28,065 nucleotides of DNA, taken from a virus. Under the pieces are notes generated by a model that was not told where the DNA came from, ran no database searches, and saw only the letters and a list, made by a program, of their open reading frames with translations. A program made the position numbers and the translations under genes. Of the stretch, positions 16,776 to 24,618 are shown piece after piece. Position 1 is the stretch's first letter; each line of letters starts with the position of its first letter. Where the stretch lies: the IMG/VR virus record IMGVR_UViG_3300023174_000529, positions 1 through 28,065 of that record. The stretch is one strand, 5' to 3'.

Positions 16776-16781
16776 ATACTT
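16765..16781 (+). promoter_or_regulatory. Perfect palindrome across the -10 box
   Basis: AAGTATAT-A-ATATACTT is an 8+8 perfect inverted repeat with a one-base centre, and it covers the TATAAT box. It may be an operator. An AT-rich palindrome of this size can also arise by chance in such a sequence, so confidence is modest. Confidence 0.45.
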
Positions 16782-16837
16782 ATATTGAAATTGGAGTAAA
16801 ATTTTTTACACTAAATTATTAAATTCAAAGGTGCCCT

Positions 16838-17398
16838 ATGTTTCAACCTCAAATGCCTTTTCCAACACCGTTTATAGGGCCCATGCAGTCTCAAATGTTA
16901 GGCCCACTTCAACAATCTCAGAGTCTTGGTGGATTCGGCACATTTGAACCATTTGGATTTTTAGGTCCAGGCAATGACACCATAAATGTTATAAGTTCTG
17001 GACCTGGTCCGCAAGGCCCCACAGGGCCCGCAGGACCGACTGGCCTTACCGGACCAACAGGTTCTGGAATAGTGGGACCTACCGGACCCACAGGACCAAC
17101 AGGCTCGCCGGGCACTCCAGGCATAGTGCCTGTTACTCAAGTAAATGCCACACCTTACACAGCTTTATCAACAGACTATGTGTTGGCAGTTTCGGTAGCC
17201 GCACCAGCAAACATCATATTACCTGTTAGCCCGTTAGGAACTGTGTTTGTTGTAAAAGATTCAGACGGCGATGCACAAACTAATCCTATCACTGTAACAG
17301 CCAGCACAACCATTGATGGAGCTGCAAGTTATGTGATTAATGTCAATTATGCTAGCATCACTCTTGTGTTTACGGGCACAGAGTGGAATGTAATTTAA
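16838..17398 (+). CDS. Collagen-like fibre protein, first gene of separate unit
   Basis: This 186-aa protein has AAAGGTG before the ATG. Residues 1-48 are rich in Pro, Gln, Phe and Met (PQMPFPTPFIGPMQSQML) and unlike any leader of the other fibres. Residues 54-100 are Gly-X-Y repeats. Residues 106-186 form a beta domain (YTALSTDYVLAVS, then NIILP, then VFVVKDSDGD) ending ITLVFTGTEWNVI. The same domain ends the next protein. It is probably a short trimeric fibre with a globular head; where it sits on the virion is unknown. Confidence 0.75.
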   Translation: MFQPQMPFPTPFIGPMQSQMLGPLQQSQSLGGFGTFEPFGFLGPGNDTINVISSGPGPQGPTGPAGPTGLTGPTGSGIVGPTGPTGPTGSPGTPGIVPVTQVNATPYTALSTDYVLAVSVAAPANIILPVSPLGTVFVVKDSDGDAQTNPITVTASTTIDGAASYVINVNYASITLVFTGTEWNVI

Positions 17399-17407
17399 AG
17401 GAAAACC

Positions 17408-17950
17408 ATGGCTTATAATACCCCCTTAGCTTCCAAAACCGGTTTCGGTGTTGTAGAAGTCGGCACAAACATTGATGTTCTGGCTGGTGTAATTGACCTG
17501 CCCCAAAGCGTAGCCACAACAGCTAACCCAACATTTGCAACAGTAACCAGCACAGGTGCTGTTACTGACTCTGGTAATCGTGTAATTACTACCCTAACAG
17601 CTGGTACCAACATCACAATTACAGGTACTGCTCCTTCACTAACTATTAACGCTACTTCAACTCCTGTGGTACCTACTAGATTAGTAGCTGTTTCAGGTCC
17701 CATTCTAACCACAGACTACTACATTGGTGTAATTGCAGTTGCTCCGGTAACTCTTACCCTACCTGCTGGTGTAGCTGGTGATTCTTACGTTGTAAAATCT
17801 GAATTTGGTAACTTAGCCGATGTAACAGTTGTAGGAAACTTATTAAATACAGTAGAAGGTATTGCCAGCCCTGCAGGTTTTGTGCTTGCTTTTGCTTCAA
17901 ATGCATCAGCTACCTTCGTCTTCCGTGGAACTAACTGGAATGTAGTGTAA
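17408..17950 (+). CDS. Fibre-like protein sharing the C-terminal module of its neighbour
   Basis: This 180-aa protein has AAAGGAA before the ATG. Residues 1-85 are a beta shaft with motifs seen in phage fibres (GFGVVEVGTNIDV, then NPTFATVTSTGAV and TAGTNITITG). Residues 92-180 match the last domain of the preceding protein in order and spacing: LTTDYYIGVIAVAPVTLTLP, then DSYVVKSE, then ATFVFRGTNWNVV. The two genes appear to be a partial duplication with different shafts, collagen in one and beta in the other. Confidence 0.72.
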   Translation: MAYNTPLASKTGFGVVEVGTNIDVLAGVIDLPQSVATTANPTFATVTSTGAVTDSGNRVITTLTAGTNITITGTAPSLTINATSTPVVPTRLVAVSGPILTTDYYIGVIAVAPVTLTLPAGVAGDSYVVKSEFGNLADVTVVGNLLNTVEGIASPAGFVLAFASNASATFVFRGTNWNVV

Positions 17951-18558
17951 TGGCTTACACAAAACCAACAGCTACTACCTTGGCAGGCGTAGCTTTAAAA
18001 CAAACTCCTGCTCCAGTTGTAAATGCCATAGTGCCTGTGGTACTAGACGCAGAAATTGCCAGCGCAACACAACTGGGTGTAGTTAAGGTTGGCAGTGGAA
18101 TCTCAGTGGATGGCTCAGGAACAATTTCTGCAAGTGGAGCTGATTGTTGCCCTGAAGTAGGCAACTGGACTCCCAGCATATTGCCCAGTGTTCCAGGCGT
18201 AATCTCATTAAATATTAAAACTGCTCGTTATGTAAAGTCCAGCAATTTAGTAACCTGCACTTTTGATGTAACTATAACTTCCATAACAGGCGGTAGTAAT
18301 TCCGCAACTCTTAAACTTTCAGGATTACCTTTTAGTTCTGAAAGTAGCACAGGGTACGTTGGTGTTGTGTTAATCGGTTATTTTACCGACATGAACACTA
18401 ACACTAATTATATATCTGGTTCAGTAATATCAACCAGTACACAAGGCGATTTATGGTTCCAAAAAGAACCTAATAAATCACTAACAAAGCTAACTCAAGC
18501 AGACGTAAAGATCAATACTCGTTTAGTAGGCACTGTACAGTACTTGAGTGCTGCATAA
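17950..18558 (+). CDS. Fibre-like protein, third of the separate unit
   Basis: This 202-aa protein has its ATG sharing one base with the preceding TAA (TAATG). Residues 35-65 carry IASATQLGVVKVGSGISVDG, a short beta unit frequent in tail fibres. Residues 70-200 form a beta-rich domain (NWTPSILPSVPGV, TARYVKSSNLVTCTFDVTIT, ATLKLSGLPF) that resembles a jelly-roll head common at phage fibre ends. It does not share the WNVI/WNVV end of its two neighbours. Function is probably adhesion, by inference. Confidence 0.7.
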   Translation: MAYTKPTATTLAGVALKQTPAPVVNAIVPVVLDAEIASATQLGVVKVGSGISVDGSGTISASGADCCPEVGNWTPSILPSVPGVISLNIKTARYVKSSNLVTCTFDVTITSITGGSNSATLKLSGLPFSSESSTGYVGVVLIGYFTDMNTNTNYISGSVISTSTQGDLWFQKEPNKSLTKLTQADVKINTRLVGTVQYLSAA

Positions 18559-18577
18559 CTCTCAGCAAGGAACAACG

Positions 18578-19765
18578 ATGTGGTCATTAAAAGAATCAAT
18601 GGGCGGCGTTACTAACCGGGTTACTATACCAACAGATGGTATGATCTTGGTAAGTATGCAACCTGCCACAACAAAAGTCTCCGCGTACATCAACGATCAA
18701 GAGGCTAAACCTTTGGATCGACTATATGGAAGAGCAGGCGATGTTGTTTATTTTGAAATTAAAGGATCACGTGAATCGGATTCTACTGTTAATATACAGT
18801 ATGGCGATAGCACGAGTACCCTACAAGTGGCTCAACGTCCTCCAAAAGAAGACGTTGCGATAAGTGAACCAAGTGCCTATGATGGCACAGGAATCAATCA
18901 AGGAAATATCATGAATCCAAACGATACAGTAAATTTATTTGCTAACCCAGGCATGGGCATGGGTGGAGCACTAGGCGGCGGTCTAGGAGCTGGTTTAGTA
19001 GGCGGCCTTTTAGGCACTGCACTATTTGGCCGCAGAGGCTTAGACGGTCTTGGGGGTGATGTCGGTGCGCCAGCAACACTACAGGGCGTTGAATCAGTTG
19101 TTAACAATGCTGCGATTATGTCGCAACTTGCAGATGTTAAAGCAGCTATTCCCCTAGCAGAGTCACAAGTTCAACTAGCACTAGCCGGTGCTCAAATGGA
19201 CTTAAACAATTCAATTGCACAAAGCACAGCCTCAACTGGTAACATTGTACGTAATGTCAATGACCAAGTAATGGCTAACCTAAACATGCAAACTCAGATG
19301 AATCAAAAAGGATTCTCTGATACTGCAGCTGTTGTAACAGCACAAGGTACAACTAATCTATTAGCAACTAAAGACGCAGCAACTCAAGCTCTACAAAGCT
19401 CATGGCTGCTAAATCAAGCTATTACAAATGACGGCGACAAGACTCGTGCTTTAATCCAGTCAATTGACAAAACCAACGATTCACGCCTAATTACCAACCT
19501 AGCCAACGAAGTAACTGAACTACGCAATGAAGGTCGTCTACGTGGCGTTGAGGGTAACATCACCATCAGCAACACCAACACTGCTCAAGCCGTAGCTCAG
19601 CAACAACAAGCTCAGCAACAAGCTCAGCAATTAGCTATTCTAGGTGCTCAGCTACAAGCTCTGTACCAGCAAAATCAACACATCCAACAAGGTGTTCTAA
19701 ACATTGGCTCTGGCACTGTGTCAGGTAACTCACAAACTGCTGCTAACACTCGCGTAAACCAGTAA
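18578..19765 (+). CDS. Unrecognised protein: beta N-domain, glycine-rich hydrophobic stretch, long helical tail
   Basis: This is a 395-aa protein. ATG at 18578 has AAGGAA nine bases upstream; the open frame back to 18548 overlaps the preceding gene and lacks a site. Residues 1-85 are beta-rich. Residues 125-160 are glycine-rich and hydrophobic (GMGMGGALGGGLGAGLVGG at 125-143, then LLGTALFG), able to enter a membrane. Residues 165-350 look alpha-helical with LADVKAAIPLAESQVQLALA and many Asn/Gln/Ala. Residues 350-390 are Gln-rich. A virion protein that meets the membrane, or an internal ejection protein, is possible; no family is recognised. Confidence 0.7.
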   Translation: MWSLKESMGGVTNRVTIPTDGMILVSMQPATTKVSAYINDQEAKPLDRLYGRAGDVVYFEIKGSRESDSTVNIQYGDSTSTLQVAQRPPKEDVAISEPSAYDGTGINQGNIMNPNDTVNLFANPGMGMGGALGGGLGAGLVGGLLGTALFGRRGLDGLGGDVGAPATLQGVESVVNNAAIMSQLADVKAAIPLAESQVQLALAGAQMDLNNSIAQSTASTGNIVRNVNDQVMANLNMQTQMNQKGFSDTAAVVTAQGTTNLLATKDAATQALQSSWLLNQAITNDGDKTRALIQSIDKTNDSRLITNLANEVTELRNEGRLRGVEGNITISNTNTAQAVAQQQQAQQQAQQLAILGAQLQALYQQNQHIQQGVLNIGSGTVSGNSQTAANTRVNQ

Positions 19766-19766
19766 T

Positions 19767-20027
19767 ATGCTCGCTGATCTATTAAAAGTTATCACTCCCG
19801 AAATGCTGGTACACGCTGTTCGCAGTAACCCAGTTGCCGTGCTAAGTGCTCTTCAGAAGTTTGATACGTATGTTTCTTTTGGGCAAGCCTTAACTGTAGA
19901 TCAGCAAGTTTGCTTGTCTATGAACTTAAACAAAGTAAACGACTTTTTACGTAGCGAACAAGGAAAGACTTCACTGTCTATGTTAGCTGAAGAATTTGTA
20001 GCTTATGTAAAAGAACATACCAAGTAA
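19767..20027 (+). CDS. Hypothetical small helical protein
   Basis: This 86-aa protein has its ATG two bases after the preceding stop, so it is probably co-translated. It is mostly helical (MLADLLKVITPEMLVHAVRS, then LSMLAEEFVAYVKEH) and weakly acidic, with no membrane span. It closes the unit before the bidirectional terminator. It may be a chaperone or partner for the 395-aa protein, but this is only inferred from adjacency. Confidence 0.6.
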   Translation: MLADLLKVITPEMLVHAVRSNPVAVLSALQKFDTYVSFGQALTVDQQVCLSMNLNKVNDFLRSEQGKTSLSMLAEEFVAYVKEHTK

Positions 20028-20033
20028 GCAGTA

Positions 20034-20068
20034 AAAAGCCCCTTAACCAGTACAGTTAAGGGGCTTTT
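20034..20068. terminator. Bidirectional terminator between convergent operons
   Basis: A perfect 14-bp stem pairs 20034-20047 (aaaagccccttaac) with 20055-20068 across a 7-base loop. T-runs follow on the plus strand (to 20073) and A-runs precede it, giving a T-run on the minus strand. It lies between the plus gene ending at 20027 and the minus gene ending at 20072, so it serves both. Confidence 0.95.
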
Positions 20069-20071
20069 CTT

Positions 20072-20278
20072 TTACTTGAAATTGTCGATACGTTCAGCCA
20101 GTATGCTACAATACTGTCCCATAATGGTGTACTGCATGCTTAAACGCCGGTATTCTTCAATACCCATCTGGTCTACTTGTTCTTGTGTGGCATCGCCTAG
20201 AAACTTTCCTAGCTTAAGCCACCGAACATAAAGCTCATCATGTTCTTCGACTACGCGTTGTTGATATGGCAGCATCAT
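20072..20278 (-). CDS. Small helical phage protein (crAss001_48-like pattern)
   Basis: This 68-aa protein shares ATGA with the ribonucleotide reductase stop, so it is translationally coupled. The plan LPYQQRVVEEHDEL, about 25 residues of linker, then RLSMQYTIMGQYCSILAERIDNF is a helix pair found in many phages next to DNA-metabolism genes. I associate it with the crAss001_48-related family, from memory only. Function is unknown. It is the last gene of its operon. Confidence 0.7.
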   Translation of the reverse strand: MMLPYQQRVVEEHDELYVRWLKLGKFLGDATQEQVDQMGIEEYRRLSMQYTIMGQYCSILAERIDNFK

Positions 20279-22131
20279 ACGATCTCACAAGCTCCACCAG
20301 CACAGGCTAATTCAGCAGCCAAGTCAATCTGATTGCCGTCCAGCTCGAACACTTTGGAAATGTCCACGGATTCCAACAGTGGAAGCAGCTCTAAGTACTG
20401 CTGTTCAGTAATGTCTTCAAAAGGTAGTTGAGGATATGCTTCGGCACCAAAGTAAGGCAGCACAGAAATACCGTTGTAGTGATCACGGTTTTGCCACATC
20501 CATGCGCCTAGCTCAGCCCACTCACCGTCCTTTACAGAAATAGTGCACGATACATTGTGTTGATTAACGCCGTCTTGGTGACCTGGAGCAACCCAGTTCT
20601 GACTTACGTTCTTTACACGATCAAGCAAGCTCCGCATTGACTCTGTGCGTATTTTAGCACCTACTGGAGCACGCTGAGGAAAGCTGAGCACAACTTGATG
20701 TGGAACCATTACATCTTGTTCTACAAGTCCAGGAGCTGCTTTCATCATGTACTGAGCTAAGGCTTCATCCTTGCCTGCACGCATACGACGAATGTAAAAG
20801 TCAGCATGCCAAGCGTGAATGCCTGAACTGGTTCCTAGTACTAGACTAGTAGTGCCGGCTGGTTTAACACAAGTGGTACGTGCTGCAGGATTGATGCCGA
20901 TTTGAGCTGCAATGTCTGCATTGGTTTCTTTAACACACTCAGCGGCCCAAGTCATGTCTAGCTTTTCCACAAAACCGCTAGCAATGCCGGTCATTGACAC
21001 GCCTAAGAGCGCGTCTTTTTCACAAGCCAGTTTCCACTTGGGGTTTAGATAGTGAAAGTCTGTGTAACCTGCTTGTAGTGTACCAATAAACGCTGCTGCA
21101 GATGCTGCTTCATTTAGTTCACGTTGAGTGCGTGTTGCATCTGCATTGATTTCTGTTAAGTTACACAACTGGTAAGGACGTAGTGCAATCTCAACACAAG
21201 GATTAGTACCCCAGTCTTTGTTGTTGGTCCAGTACACACCAGGCTCACCGCAGCCAGATTCTTTGATCCTGGTCATTAACTCGGCAAACTCTTGCTCCGA
21301 CACTTCACCACGAGGCAGCACAGCACTATTATTGGCACGAGCACGAGCAGGGTGGGAAACCCACCACTCACCGGCTTTGCAGGTAAGCATGGCTTCATCG
21401 TCACGATCGAAAAGGCAGATCATAGCAGCGCGTCGGATACCGCCGGCCAGCACAGCATCAGCAATAATGCAAGCCATGTCGTGTACTTCCACAGGCTCTA
21501 GGTGACGGCCCACAGCTGCACGCAAGATCACAATTAAACGCTCAATGCAAATACGTAGTGGCTCTGGTCCTGGAGCCTGACCGCCTGTGGTGATTAGTTC
21601 TGCGCCTTTTTCACGAATATCACGGTAGTCAAAAATGGGCAAGGTACCAGCACTAAAGAATGCTTTGCACACAACCTTAACAGCGTCACTCCAACCTACG
21701 ATTGAGTCTTGTACTTGATACTTGTACTCTTGATCTGATTCAGGAGTTTTGATCTTTGGTAGTTTACCTACGTGTCGACGCTGTACTGAGTAGCCCATGC
21801 CTGTGCCGCCTAGTAACAGGAACATCAGCTCGCTGAAAAACTTGGTTGACTCTGCGGGCGCGTAGGCACAGTTGAAGATGCGGTTTTCGGCCATCAAAAT
21901 AGGACGTCCACCGAATTGCAGTGAGCGCATTGAGGGCAGTACCCGTTTAGTATGCACAAACTTGTTGTAGATCCGATCAATCTGCAGAGCCATGTGAGGA
22001 TATTTGGCTTTGTGCATGTCTGAGTTGCGAGTTACAATCTCAGTCCAGTTTTCACGCCGATTGTGGTCATGATTGAATCTGGCGTATTTGTTAAATACGG
22101 TAATATCTGATAGTGCTTGTTTATCGTTCAT
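20275..22131 (-). CDS. nrdJ: Adenosylcobalamin-dependent (class II) ribonucleotide reductase, monomeric type
   Basis: The product is 618 aa; ATG at 22131 overlaps the dUTPase stop (TAATG) and AGGGAA lies just upstream, so a start at 22185 is rejected. It reduces ribonucleotides to deoxyribonucleotides with a B12 radical. Visible residues are C88 (NCAYAP), N310, C312 and E314 (NPCVEI), the second active-site C323 (YQLCN), and the C-terminal redox pair C610 and C615 (CAGGAC) that is reduced by thioredoxin or glutaredoxin. This arrangement is like the monomeric Lactobacillus enzyme, which is longer (about 740). There is no sign of an intein or an NrdB partner. The cell must supply cobalamin. Confidence 0.9.
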   Translation of the reverse strand: MNDKQALSDITVFNKYARFNHDHNRRENWTEIVTRNSDMHKAKYPHMALQIDRIYNKFVHTKRVLPSMRSLQFGGRPILMAENRIFNCAYAPAESTKFFSELMFLLLGGTGMGYSVQRRHVGKLPKIKTPESDQEYKYQVQDSIVGWSDAVKVVCKAFFSAGTLPIFDYRDIREKGAELITTGGQAPGPEPLRICIERLIVILRAAVGRHLEPVEVHDMACIIADAVLAGGIRRAAMICLFDRDDEAMLTCKAGEWWVSHPARARANNSAVLPRGEVSEQEFAELMTRIKESGCGEPGVYWTNNKDWGTNPCVEIALRPYQLCNLTEINADATRTQRELNEAASAAAFIGTLQAGYTDFHYLNPKWKLACEKDALLGVSMTGIASGFVEKLDMTWAAECVKETNADIAAQIGINPAARTTCVKPAGTTSLVLGTSSGIHAWHADFYIRRMRAGKDEALAQYMMKAAPGLVEQDVMVPHQVVLSFPQRAPVGAKIRTESMRSLLDRVKNVSQNWVAPGHQDGVNQHNVSCTISVKDGEWAELGAWMWQNRDHYNGISVLPYFGAEAYPQLPFEDITEQQYLELLPLLESVDISKVFELDGNQIDLAAELACAGGACEIV

Positions 22132-22577
22132 TATAGTTTCCCTGTGCTTCCAAATCCACCAACACCGCGTTGGGTGTCGTTCCATGTTTCGTCATCTTGA
22201 TATCGTACCAGTACGTCTGGTAATGCAACTGGTACAATGACTAGCTGAACAATGCGTTCATTTTGTTCAATTGTGCCTGTAGCTTCTGTGCCCCAGTATA
22301 CTAAGCTAGCCATAATTTCGCCACGGTAGTCTGAGTCAATGATGCCAACACTGTTAGTCATGGCAATGTCGCGTTTGCTCAAAGAACTGCGAGGTACCAG
22401 TAATCCTACGTATCCTGCTGGAATCTTAACTTGTACTCCTGTGCCAACCAGAGTACGTTTTCCCACTTCTAGGTGTACTGTGTTTTTACTACGTAAGTCC
22501 AGTCCCGCGTCTGTGGGATTGGCTCGTGTAGGTTCTAGCTCTGAGCGTTCCAACCGCACTTGTAATTCATTTACCAT
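22131..22577 (-). CDS. dut: dUTPase (deoxyuridine triphosphatase)
   Basis: This 148-aa protein is the trimeric type. All five motifs are present in order: AGLDL (24-28), PRSSLS (62-67), GIIDSDYRGEI (78-88), ERIVQLVI (107-114) and the P-loop-like RGVGGFGSTG (137-146). It converts dUTP to dUMP, lowering uracil in DNA and feeding dTMP synthesis. The start overlaps the exonuclease end by 11 bases and the stop overlaps the reductase start by one. Confidence 0.95.
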   Translation of the reverse strand: MVNELQVRLERSELEPTRANPTDAGLDLRSKNTVHLEVGKRTLVGTGVQVKIPAGYVGLLVPRSSLSKRDIAMTNSVGIIDSDYRGEIMASLVYWGTEATGTIEQNERIVQLVIVPVALPDVLVRYQDDETWNDTQRGVGGFGSTGKL

Positions 22578-23421
22578 TTAAATACTCTTTCATGATTTCA
22601 TCAATCTTTGCGCAATTCTGTGTGCCAACAGCTTCATCACAGAACTCTAGTAAATCCATTAGTTTGTAGTTCAGCATCAATGCGTCTGCACCGAACTGAT
22701 TTAAATTATCAATATACTTATACTTGCCAGCGATAGGCATACTGGCAATAATGTCATAAGTACTACCGTACTTTTTGACCAGCTCTGCGGCTCGTTTGGG
22801 TCCAATTCCTGGTACTCCTGGTACATTGTCGCCTGAGTCACCCTGCAAGCATTTAATGGAAATATATTCCTCTGGATCACAGTCATAGTGCGTGCCCCAG
22901 TTGTCTAGGGTAACTTCTTTGCGTGTTACGTAACTGAATCGCATTACGTGTTCAGAGACTAGCAGGTCCCAGTCGCGATCGCTGGAGATTAACACAATCT
23001 TCTTGATGGGATAGTGCCGGTGAGTTTTTACGATATAACTGGCCACGTCGTCGGCCTCAACGCCTGGAAACCTAAACAAGGGATATGACCCTGTGTTATA
23101 AGTCTCCATGGTTCTGTTAAATTCTTCAAAGAAAAGTTGAAATTCAGCTTCTTCTTCGGGTGTTTGCAGATCTTGCTTGTCTTTGCGATTCTGTTTGTAT
23201 AAGGGATACAATTCTTTGCGGTACTTGCTGGCACCGGAATCACAAGCCATTACTACTTTGCCTGCATTATATGATTTGCGCAGGCTGTCTACTGTGCGGC
23301 GATAGTCGTCTACAAAATCAAGGGCACCTGAGTGCTTGTAGCGAAATGCCAAGTTGAGGCTGTCCACGATCATTAAGACTTGGGGATCAAGCTCGCTCAT
23401 TGTTTGAAATGTTTTAGCCAT
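22567..23421 (-). CDS. 5'-3' exonuclease / flap endonuclease (T5 D15 / T4 RNase H type)
   Basis: This 284-aa protein has the metal-binding acidic residues of the FEN family: D20 (IVDSLN), D61 (ACDSG), E122, D124 and D125 (VEADD), D148 and D150 (SSDRDWD), D195 and D198 (GDSGDN). A helix-hairpin-helix stretch (VPGIGPKRAAELVKKYG) follows the last pair. It would remove RNA primers and flaps during replication. No clear ribosome site precedes ATG 23421; ATG 23400 is the alternative. A promoter lies just upstream. Confidence 0.93.
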   Translation of the reverse strand: MAKTFQTMSELDPQVLMIVDSLNLAFRYKHSGALDFVDDYRRTVDSLRKSYNAGKVVMACDSGASKYRKELYPLYKQNRKDKQDLQTPEEEAEFQLFFEEFNRTMETYNTGSYPLFRFPGVEADDVASYIVKTHRHYPIKKIVLISSDRDWDLLVSEHVMRFSYVTRKEVTLDNWGTHYDCDPEEYISIKCLQGDSGDNVPGVPGIGPKRAAELVKKYGSTYDIIASMPIAGKYKYIDNLNQFGADALMLNYKLMDLLEFCDEAVGTQNCAKIDEIMKEYLNGK

Positions 23422-23444
23422 GTTTATATGATGTTTAATTGATT

Positions 23445-23473
23445 ATTATAGCAGAGTAGGCCCTGCATTTCAA
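23445..23473 (-). promoter_or_regulatory. Sigma70-like promoter for the exonuclease-dUTPase-reductase operon
   Basis: On the minus strand TTGAAA (23473-23468) and TATAAT (23450-23445) are 17 bases apart. The -35 overlaps the stop codon of the upstream nuclease gene. Transcription would begin near 23438, leaving a leader of only about 17 bases before ATG 23421, which agrees with the absence of a ribosome site there. Confidence 0.7.
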
Positions 23474-23922
23474 GCAATAAATTTTGGTTGTTCGTGTTGC
23501 AAGAAATCTTCTAGCAACGCAGTGTATAGTTCAAAGCCTTCTACGTTGATGAACATGTACCGGTAGTTGGCTGTGGGCATAGTCTCGTAGGCTGCAAAAG
23601 CTTTGCTGCGATCATACTTGTAGATCAAGAGCGGTGTTTTTGAAACCTGGACTCCTTGACGAACAGCTTGACGCCACCATTCTATTAGTTGAGGATTTTT
23701 GCCGGTTAATAAAGCACTGGTAAGATGATCATCTTTGTAGTGCTTTACTTCCACACAGTAGTAGTTTTTCTCATTGGGTACGTATAGGTCACCTTTTAAG
23801 CCATGCTTTTCATTTAAAGCACCTGAACCAGGTGTACGCTCCCACTGCAATCCTGTGTGTTTTCGCAGTAAATCACGTACTACAGTTTCAGCACGTGCTC
23901 CTTTGTCTCGTGAATCAACCAC
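23470..23922 (-). CDS. PD-(D/E)XK-type nuclease, possible Holliday-junction resolvase
   Basis: This 150-aa protein starts at GTG (23922), eight bases inside the end of the homing endonuclease gene. Visible features are E12 in KGARAETVVRDLL, D45 in GDLYV, and E58 and K60 in CVEVKHY, with PGSGA between. This is the pattern of small PD-(D/E)XK nucleases, including Hjc/RecU-type resolvases. Beside the SbcCD-like pair a recombination role is likely. An AGGA lies about 13 bases upstream of the GTG, so initiation is probably weak or coupled. Confidence 0.75.
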   Translation of the reverse strand: MVDSRDKGARAETVVRDLLRKHTGLQWERTPGSGALNEKHGLKGDLYVPNEKNYYCVEVKHYKDDHLTSALLTGKNPQLIEWWRQAVRQGVQVSKTPLLIYKYDRSKAFAAYETMPTANYRYMFINVEGFELYTALLEDFLQHEQPKFIA

Positions 23923-24616
23923 AATATATTTTCCATCCTTTATGTTGTTTTTCCTTGCCTTTTAGTACCTGTATTACATGAGCATTATTAAGCCCATGTT
24001 TTTTAGAAAATTGACTACAGTTTTCTACTGTGTACACAATACCTTCTGGAGAAACTAAATTAGGATAGTTATTATTCTTATCTGCAAGGGTTTTATTTTT
24101 TCCAAAACGTAAAACAGTACTTCTAGTTTTAAGTAGTAAGTACTGTTCAGGAAAAAGGTCTTCTAACCATTTTCTAGGTTTAGAAGATAGGCTATCTATT
24201 GTATCTTTACTTACCCCTGTTATTTTAGATATTTCTAGAAATGTTAGCTCAGGCTTATTAACAAGTAGAAGAAAAGCCTCTATTATCTGATCATTAGTAT
24301 ATTTTGCATTTATATCTTGTCCAAACAATTCATGCCCACCCCCAGGTATTTTGCAAGAATTAAACCCGTCTGTAACAGAATTAAACTCAGATATTAGACA
24401 TTCTTCTTCATAGTCTAGTAGACTCTTATCACATACCTTTAAAATATGTATACTAGGTATTCCGTAAGTATTAAAAGCTTTTTGTAACTTTTTTGCGTGT
24501 ATATTTCTACGTGCTTTAGATATATGTATTTGGTACCTATTCTCAATATCTATTGATTGACCTATATATACCTTATCGGTACCTTTAAATTCAAGTAAAT
24601 ATATTCCACATGTCAT
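23915..24616 (-). CDS. Free-standing GIY-YIG homing endonuclease
   Basis: This 233-aa protein has the motif GIY at 4-6, YIG at 17-19, R27 in IENRYQIH, the catalytic Glu at 70-72 (LDYEEECLI) and Asn at 79. Residues 107-145 are a helix-turn-helix-like stretch (LTFLEISKITGVSKDTIDS). Residues 188-232 are a NUMOD-type DNA-binding repeat (LVSPEGIVYTVENCSQFSKKHGL, ending KGWKI). Such genes cut an allele lacking them and spread by repair. It begins two bases after the SbcC-like stop. Its AT content is clearly higher than that of the genes around it. It is not an intron: both flanking genes read through as separate frames. Confidence 0.9.
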   Translation of the reverse strand: MTCGIYLLEFKGTDKVYIGQSIDIENRYQIHISKARRNIHAKKLQKAFNTYGIPSIHILKVCDKSLLDYEEECLISEFNSVTDGFNSCKIPGGGHELFGQDINAKYTNDQIIEAFLLLVNKPELTFLEISKITGVSKDTIDSLSSKPRKWLEDLFPEQYLLLKTRSTVLRFGKNKTLADKNNNYPNLVSPEGIVYTVENCSQFSKKHGLNNAHVIQVLKGKEKQHKGWKIYCG

Positions 24617-24618
24617 AG

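Noticed and set aside
1-20027. Diversity-generating retroelement acting on the many fibre genes
   Set aside because: No reverse transcriptase and no template/variable repeat pair with adenine-biased differences is visible; the 127-bp repeat is exact.
22132-22185. Longer N-terminus for the ribonucleotide reductase
   Set aside because: The extra 18 residues are the dUTPase C-terminal region in another frame; TAATG at 22131 with AGGGAA is the better start.
23915-24616. Group I intron or intein carrying the homing endonuclease
   Set aside because: The flanking genes are two different complete proteins; there is no split gene and no intron-like spacer.
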